A DNA stretch of 44,885 nucleotides, from contig JAKFVU010000065.1 of assembly GCA_021732025.1 (NCBI GenBank), positions 1 through 44,885 on the forward strand, written 5' to 3'. Source of the DNA: Candidatus Obscuribacterales bacterium. Lineage in GTDB: Bacteria > Cyanobacteriota > Vampirovibrionia > Obscuribacterales > Obscuribacteraceae. Below, piece by piece: positions 41,763 to 44,885 of this stretch (its first letter is position 1; every line of letters begins with the position of its first letter). The notes beneath the pieces are model-generated. The model did no database searches, was not told where the DNA came from, and saw nothing but the letters and a program-made list of their open reading frames with translations. Position numbers and translations under genes: made by a program.

Positions 41763-41975
41763 ATGGCCTTTATTGAAGTTATGCCGGTCACTGGCGGGAA
41801 GCACCTCATTAATACCAAATACATTGTTTTCATCGAGGAGGATAATCTCTCAGGCTGCATTATCCATTTAAAATATGATGCGGACGGTGGTGCCCCGAAA
41901 ACAGTACATACAAAAGTGTCTTTGGCCAGTGTATTATCTGATATTTCGAAAACATCTGTCGGTTCAGCCAGGTAG
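41763..41975 (+). CDS. FlbD-like small protein
   Basis: A 70-residue protein resembling FlbD (PF06289-type): an N-terminal V-x-x-x-GG-K-x-x-x-N segment (VMPVTGGKHLINTKYIVFIEE), a turn, and a C-terminal helix VSLASVLSDI. GGGGA precedes the ATG. No flagellar gene is near; the likeness is to fold and pattern only, so the role is unknown. The next gene starts 11 bp later on the same strand. Confidence 0.6.
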   Translation: MAFIEVMPVTGGKHLINTKYIVFIEEDNLSGCIIHLKYDADGGAPKTVHTKVSLASVLSDISKTSVGSAR

Positions 41976-41986
41976 GGTAGTCAGTA

Positions 41987-42781
41987 GTGAAGAAGAGCCG
42001 GACCGACAAATGTAGAAGGTTGGTCGTGCCCTTGCTGCTCGCCGGTGTTTGCGTTCATTTAACCGTAAACACAGCTTCAGGTTCAGCCTCAGACAGCAAA
42101 GCTAAAATTGTCGATCTTACCCATGTGCTTGGGCCGGCATTGCCAGACTTTCATGCTGGCAATGCTTATGAGTATAAGTCGCTCTTTTCTATCGCCAAAG
42201 ATGGTTATGCTGATGGACAGTTTTCCACGCCAGAGCACTACGGAACACATATAGATGCTCCTAGTCACTTTTTCTCAGACGGACAGACTATCGATCAAAT
42301 TCCGGCAACCAAGCTGATTTTGCCTTGCCTAGTAATTGATGTAAGAAAAGAAGTAGCAGCCGATCAAGACTACCGGCTCACAGTAGAAAAAATCGAGGCC
42401 TTTGAAAAGCAACATGCCATTGCCCCAAATACTGCTGTATTGCTTTTAACCGGCTGGTCACAACGCTTTAGCAAGCCGACAGAATATCGCAATGCTAGAG
42501 AAAACGGAATGCATTTTCCTGCTATTAGCGGTGAAGCAGCCGATTACCTTGTCAACAAAAAGAAAGTCGGCGCTCTAGGACTAGACACACTTTCGGCGGA
42601 CTACGGTCAATCGCAAAACTATATAGTGCACAAAACGGCTTTGGCGAAAGGAGTATTACTGATAGAAAACCTCAGTAATCTAGAGCAACTACCAGCTAGT
42701 GGTGCCACCCTATTTCTCGGACCGCTGCGCATAAAAAGCGGCACGGGCAGCCCTGCTAGAATCTTGGCATTGATACCATAA
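41987..42781 (+). CDS. Secreted cyclase-family protein (kynurenine formamidase-like)
   Basis: Metal-dependent hydrolase of the cyclase family (PF04199), 264 residues from a GTG at 41987. An exported N-terminus (PLLLAGVCVHLTVNTASGSA) is followed by IVDLTHVLGPALPDFHAG and the metal motif HYGTHIDAPSHFFSDGQTID, which is the family signature H-x-G-T-H-x-D-x-P-x-H, and VGALGLDTLSADYG-like and ENLSNLEQLP later. Bacterial cytosolic homologues cleave N-formylkynurenine; the signal peptide makes another amide or lactone substrate more likely. There is weak AGG-rich sequence before the GTG. Confidence 0.88.
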   Translation: MKKSRTDKCRRLVVPLLLAGVCVHLTVNTASGSASDSKAKIVDLTHVLGPALPDFHAGNAYEYKSLFSIAKDGYADGQFSTPEHYGTHIDAPSHFFSDGQTIDQIPATKLILPCLVIDVRKEVAADQDYRLTVEKIEAFEKQHAIAPNTAVLLLTGWSQRFSKPTEYRNARENGMHFPAISGEAADYLVNKKKVGALGLDTLSADYGQSQNYIVHKTALAKGVLLIENLSNLEQLPASGATLFLGPLRIKSGTGSPARILALIP

Positions 42782-42804
42782 AGAGAGTAACTGAGGAAGG
42801 ATAG

Positions 42805-44304
42805 ATGTTACCTAGGACAATTGAGATAAAAATAGTTACTCTTCTGGCTGCACTGTCATTTACTGGACTTTCGGCTCAGGCAGTCGATCCAGAAGCACCA
42901 AAGTCAATGAAAAAGTTTGAGGTGCGCTATGTTGCCGATGATATTGATCCAGCATCGTTTGGTGCCAAGCCGCGCACTTGCTACCGAGCCGGAGAAACCT
43001 ACGGCCGAGTAGAAGAGGCACCAGATGAGCCACTAGGGCTTCATGGCCTAATCATCATTGCCGCGCCAGATGTCTGGATGATCAATCTAATAGACTCGAG
43101 CGGCAAGCATATCGTCTACAAGACATCTCCAATTCAAGCACGTATGCCTATTCTTGCCTCAGGCCAGCAGGCCTTCAAAGACTTAGAATTTGGCAAAGAA
43201 CTGCTCTTCTTTACCAACAAGAACATTGCCCCTTCAGATGGCCCATTGGTCGATGCCAGCAAAACAAAATCATACAAGTACAGCCAATCATCTATCGATA
43301 CAGAACTGCTAGTCAACGACAATTCGGAACCTCTCAAGCTCATTATTTCAACACCAAGCGGCAAGCGCACGCTGATTTACTCAGGTTATAAGACCCTGCC
43401 TTTTGACATCAATAAATTCAAACAGCCCGCCAATATCTCGTTCTCAGAAATAGACTATGGCGAGGTAAGAGATGCCAGCGGCAAAGTAGTGATGGGCCTA
43501 CCAGGTCTATCACCCAAAGCTGAAGACGAAGACAGCGAGGGCGAGGCTGAGATAGCAGCAGCCGCCAGCCCTTCGAAGAAAGCCGACAAAGAAGAGACAC
43601 ACTATGGCTCTGATACTAATGGCGTATCAATGCGTGAGCCCAAAGCGGCCTTGTCGTCTTTAAGCCAATCAAAAGATCTTTGGCAATGGATGACCTACTA
43701 CTATCTCTTTCCAGTGCCCAGCCTAACACCAGCAGCCATGCACCTGTTAGAAGAAGAAGACGCCTTCGATAAAGAAAACGCTTTACCTCCAATATCATCA
43801 TTTCTCAGCCGTGTATTCTTGCAAAATCCAGACAAAATTGCCGAGTGGATCAATCAAGCTCAAATAACCGAAGAGCACAAGAAACAAGTGCTACCGCTGG
43901 TTTTGCGACTAACGAAATTGCCCGCGGCCATTGCCGAAGCTGAGTCAATTGAAAAATCAATTCCAAGCGCTGACAGAATAATCACACACCTAGATCTGTC
44001 TGCCGACAAACTTGATACTTTCTACATTTCTTCCCCGAGCGATCTAGACATGCTCTGGGGCTGTTTTTTAGCCACCGGCGATAAGCGCTATGTAGAGAAG
44101 ATCATCACCACTGTTCCCTGGTCAAAAAAGCTAACTGGTAGCATCAATAAAATCTCAATCGGTGCCGCCGCCGTCTGGTCACTGACCTCAAATGCACAGC
44201 AGCACAAGCTTGTCTTGCAAATACTAAAAGAAGTAAGTGCTGCCAAGCCTGAGCTGCAATACGATTTGAGCAAGATAATTGAAAAAGCAGAAAAGGCCCA
44301 CTAG
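42805..44304 (+). CDS. Large secreted protein of unknown function
   Basis: A 499-residue exported protein; signal peptide IVTLLAALSFTGLSAQAVD. Residues 30-200 form a beta-rich domain (FEVRYVADDIDPASFG, VWMINLIDSSGKHIVYKT), followed by an acidic Glu/Asp/Ala stretch (AEDEDSEGEAEIAAAASPS) and a helical C-terminal part (EEHKKQVLPLVLRLTKLPAA, ITTVPWSKKL). No catalytic signature or known domain. GAGGAAGG precedes the ATG. It follows the cyclase gene by 23 bp and may be co-transcribed. Confidence 0.75.
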   Translation: MLPRTIEIKIVTLLAALSFTGLSAQAVDPEAPKSMKKFEVRYVADDIDPASFGAKPRTCYRAGETYGRVEEAPDEPLGLHGLIIIAAPDVWMINLIDSSGKHIVYKTSPIQARMPILASGQQAFKDLEFGKELLFFTNKNIAPSDGPLVDASKTKSYKYSQSSIDTELLVNDNSEPLKLIISTPSGKRTLIYSGYKTLPFDINKFKQPANISFSEIDYGEVRDASGKVVMGLPGLSPKAEDEDSEGEAEIAAAASPSKKADKEETHYGSDTNGVSMREPKAALSSLSQSKDLWQWMTYYYLFPVPSLTPAAMHLLEEEDAFDKENALPPISSFLSRVFLQNPDKIAEWINQAQITEEHKKQVLPLVLRLTKLPAAIAEAESIEKSIPSADRIITHLDLSADKLDTFYISSPSDLDMLWGCFLATGDKRYVEKIITTVPWSKKLTGSINKISIGAAAVWSLTSNAQQHKLVLQILKEVSAAKPELQYDLSKIIEKAEKAH

Positions 44305-44315
44305 CTAATTAGCGC

Positions 44316-44885
44316 TTAAACCACAAAATTGAGAATTTCATCGTAACGGGCAGCCACAGCTGTTATCAGCTCTTGCGGCAGGGTGCGATGGAACTTATCT
44401 TGAATTGGTGGCTTAAGTGAGCGGTTTACCATTTCTTCGTACTCAGCTGGCAAACTAGTACCATAGTGAGCCCAAATAAACTGAATACCGCGTGAAGCAG
44501 CAACCATACCGTCTTTAGCTAGACTGTCGCCAACGAAAAGACACTCTTGAGGAAAGACTTCAAAGTCTTCCAGAATCTTATCGAGACCATGAGCACATGG
44601 TTTTTCATATGACTGTGGCAAGATATGCAACGCTGTTTTCAGATTGGCTGTCGATTGCCGCAACTGCTGCACACGCTCTCTTCCGTGAGTCAGTGAAATT
44701 GGATGGAATACATCGTCTTTGTCTGGTTCAACGGTTTCAAGTGAATAAACTGCATCAAGCAAGCCATCAAAGACTTGCTGGTTGCGTACTCGTGCCATAT
44801 ACTCAGGCGCATCACTAAGAGCGACAATTTTTACTCCGCGGCTCTTTAGCTCCGAAAGAGTATCAATTACTCGCGGGTAGGCGTG
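44316..44885 (-). CDS. HAD-superfamily hydrolase, cut by the window end
   Basis: A 5'-truncated CDS: the frame stays open to the last base, so its start is outside the window. 189 residues are visible. HAD motif II is VALSDAPEYMARV (Ser), motif III Lys is in EKPCAHGLDKIL, and motif IV is LFVGDSLAKDGMVAASRG (Asp). Motif I (DxD) must lie upstream, beyond the window. Likely a phosphatase of the phosphoglycolate-phosphatase or nucleotidase type. An internal ATG at 44798 is not the start because homology to the family continues before it. Confidence 0.88.
   Translation of the reverse strand, partial: HAYPRVIDTLSELKSRGVKIVALSDAPEYMARVRNQQVFDGLLDAVYSLETVEPDKDDVFHPISLTHGRERVQQLRQSTANLKTALHILPQSYEKPCAHGLDKILEDFEVFPQECLFVGDSLAKDGMVAASRGIQFIWAHYGTSLPAEYEEMVNRSLKPPIQDKFHRTLPQELITAVAARYDEILNFVV

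Noticed and set aside
1..44885. tRNA or rRNA genes, CRISPR arrays, insertion sequences, prophage or integration sites
   Set aside because: Reading both strands, I found no tRNA-like cloverleaf with T-loop sequence, no regularly spaced repeats and no transposase or integrase motifs. This was by eye; short or divergent elements could be missed.

Overview
The window is one gene-dense bacterial segment of moderate GC. Products are ordinary bacterial ones and intergenic spaces are short, many of them 1-20 bp or 4-nt ATGA overlaps. I see no rRNA, tRNA, CRISPR array, transposase, integrase or phage gene. A cyanobacteria-related, non-photosynthetic lineage (Melainabacteria/Vampirovibrionia, Obscuribacterales-like) is my best guess. 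It rests on several Pkn2/HstK-style Ser/Thr kinases with a zinc ribbon or helical-repeat tail, a 2255-residue kinase/AAA/GAF/PAS/histidine-kinase hybrid of a type common in cyanobacteria, many small secreted lineage-specific proteins, and no photosynthesis genes. This is inference from memory of families, not a search.

Layout. 1-4.2 kb: DHH phosphoesterase, Na+/H+ antiporter coupled to a YafK-like L,D-transpeptidase, and a convergent secreted esterase. 4.3-5.3 kb: a tandem pair of 145-residue secreted low-complexity proteins. 5.6-13.7 kb: a degenerate E2-acyltransferase-fold protein, Tex, a YtxH-like protein, an OsmC peroxidase, two paralogous genes of unknown function (one with a glycine zipper, one frameshifted at codon 12), and topoisomerase III. 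13.9-17 kb: an alpha/beta hydrolase divergent from a luciferase-like oxidoreductase. The oxidoreductase promoter carries a TetR-type operator between its -35 and -10. A secreted rhodanese and a secreted PsbP/DcrB-like protein follow.

17.2-26.6 kb is the most distinctive region. It holds a zinc-ribbon/kinase/TM/helical-repeat protein, a small membrane protein, a GNAT acetyltransferase, a stand-alone FHA protein, a convergent one-TM protein with five K-T-[LM] motif copies and a cysteine-rich domain, three TadE/TadG-like pseudopilin genes, a secreted protein, and a second, soluble Ser/Thr kinase. I propose a phosphothreonine signalling module (kinase, FHA reader, repeat-bearing substrate) next to a Tad/Flp-like surface structure; this is untested.

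26.6-39 kb is entirely on the minus strand. It contains a membrane-anchored Mrr-type nuclease, a secreted S1/P1 nuclease, a glycine-zipper stress-type protein, the giant hybrid kinase (with an altered HRD motif and a degenerate receiver domain), and an esterase translationally coupled to an MprF-C-like (DUF2156) transferase. 39-45 kb: phosphoglucomutase overlapping a histidine phosphatase, small proteins including a FlbD-like one, a secreted cyclase-family protein, a large secreted unknown, and a HAD hydrolase cut by the window end.
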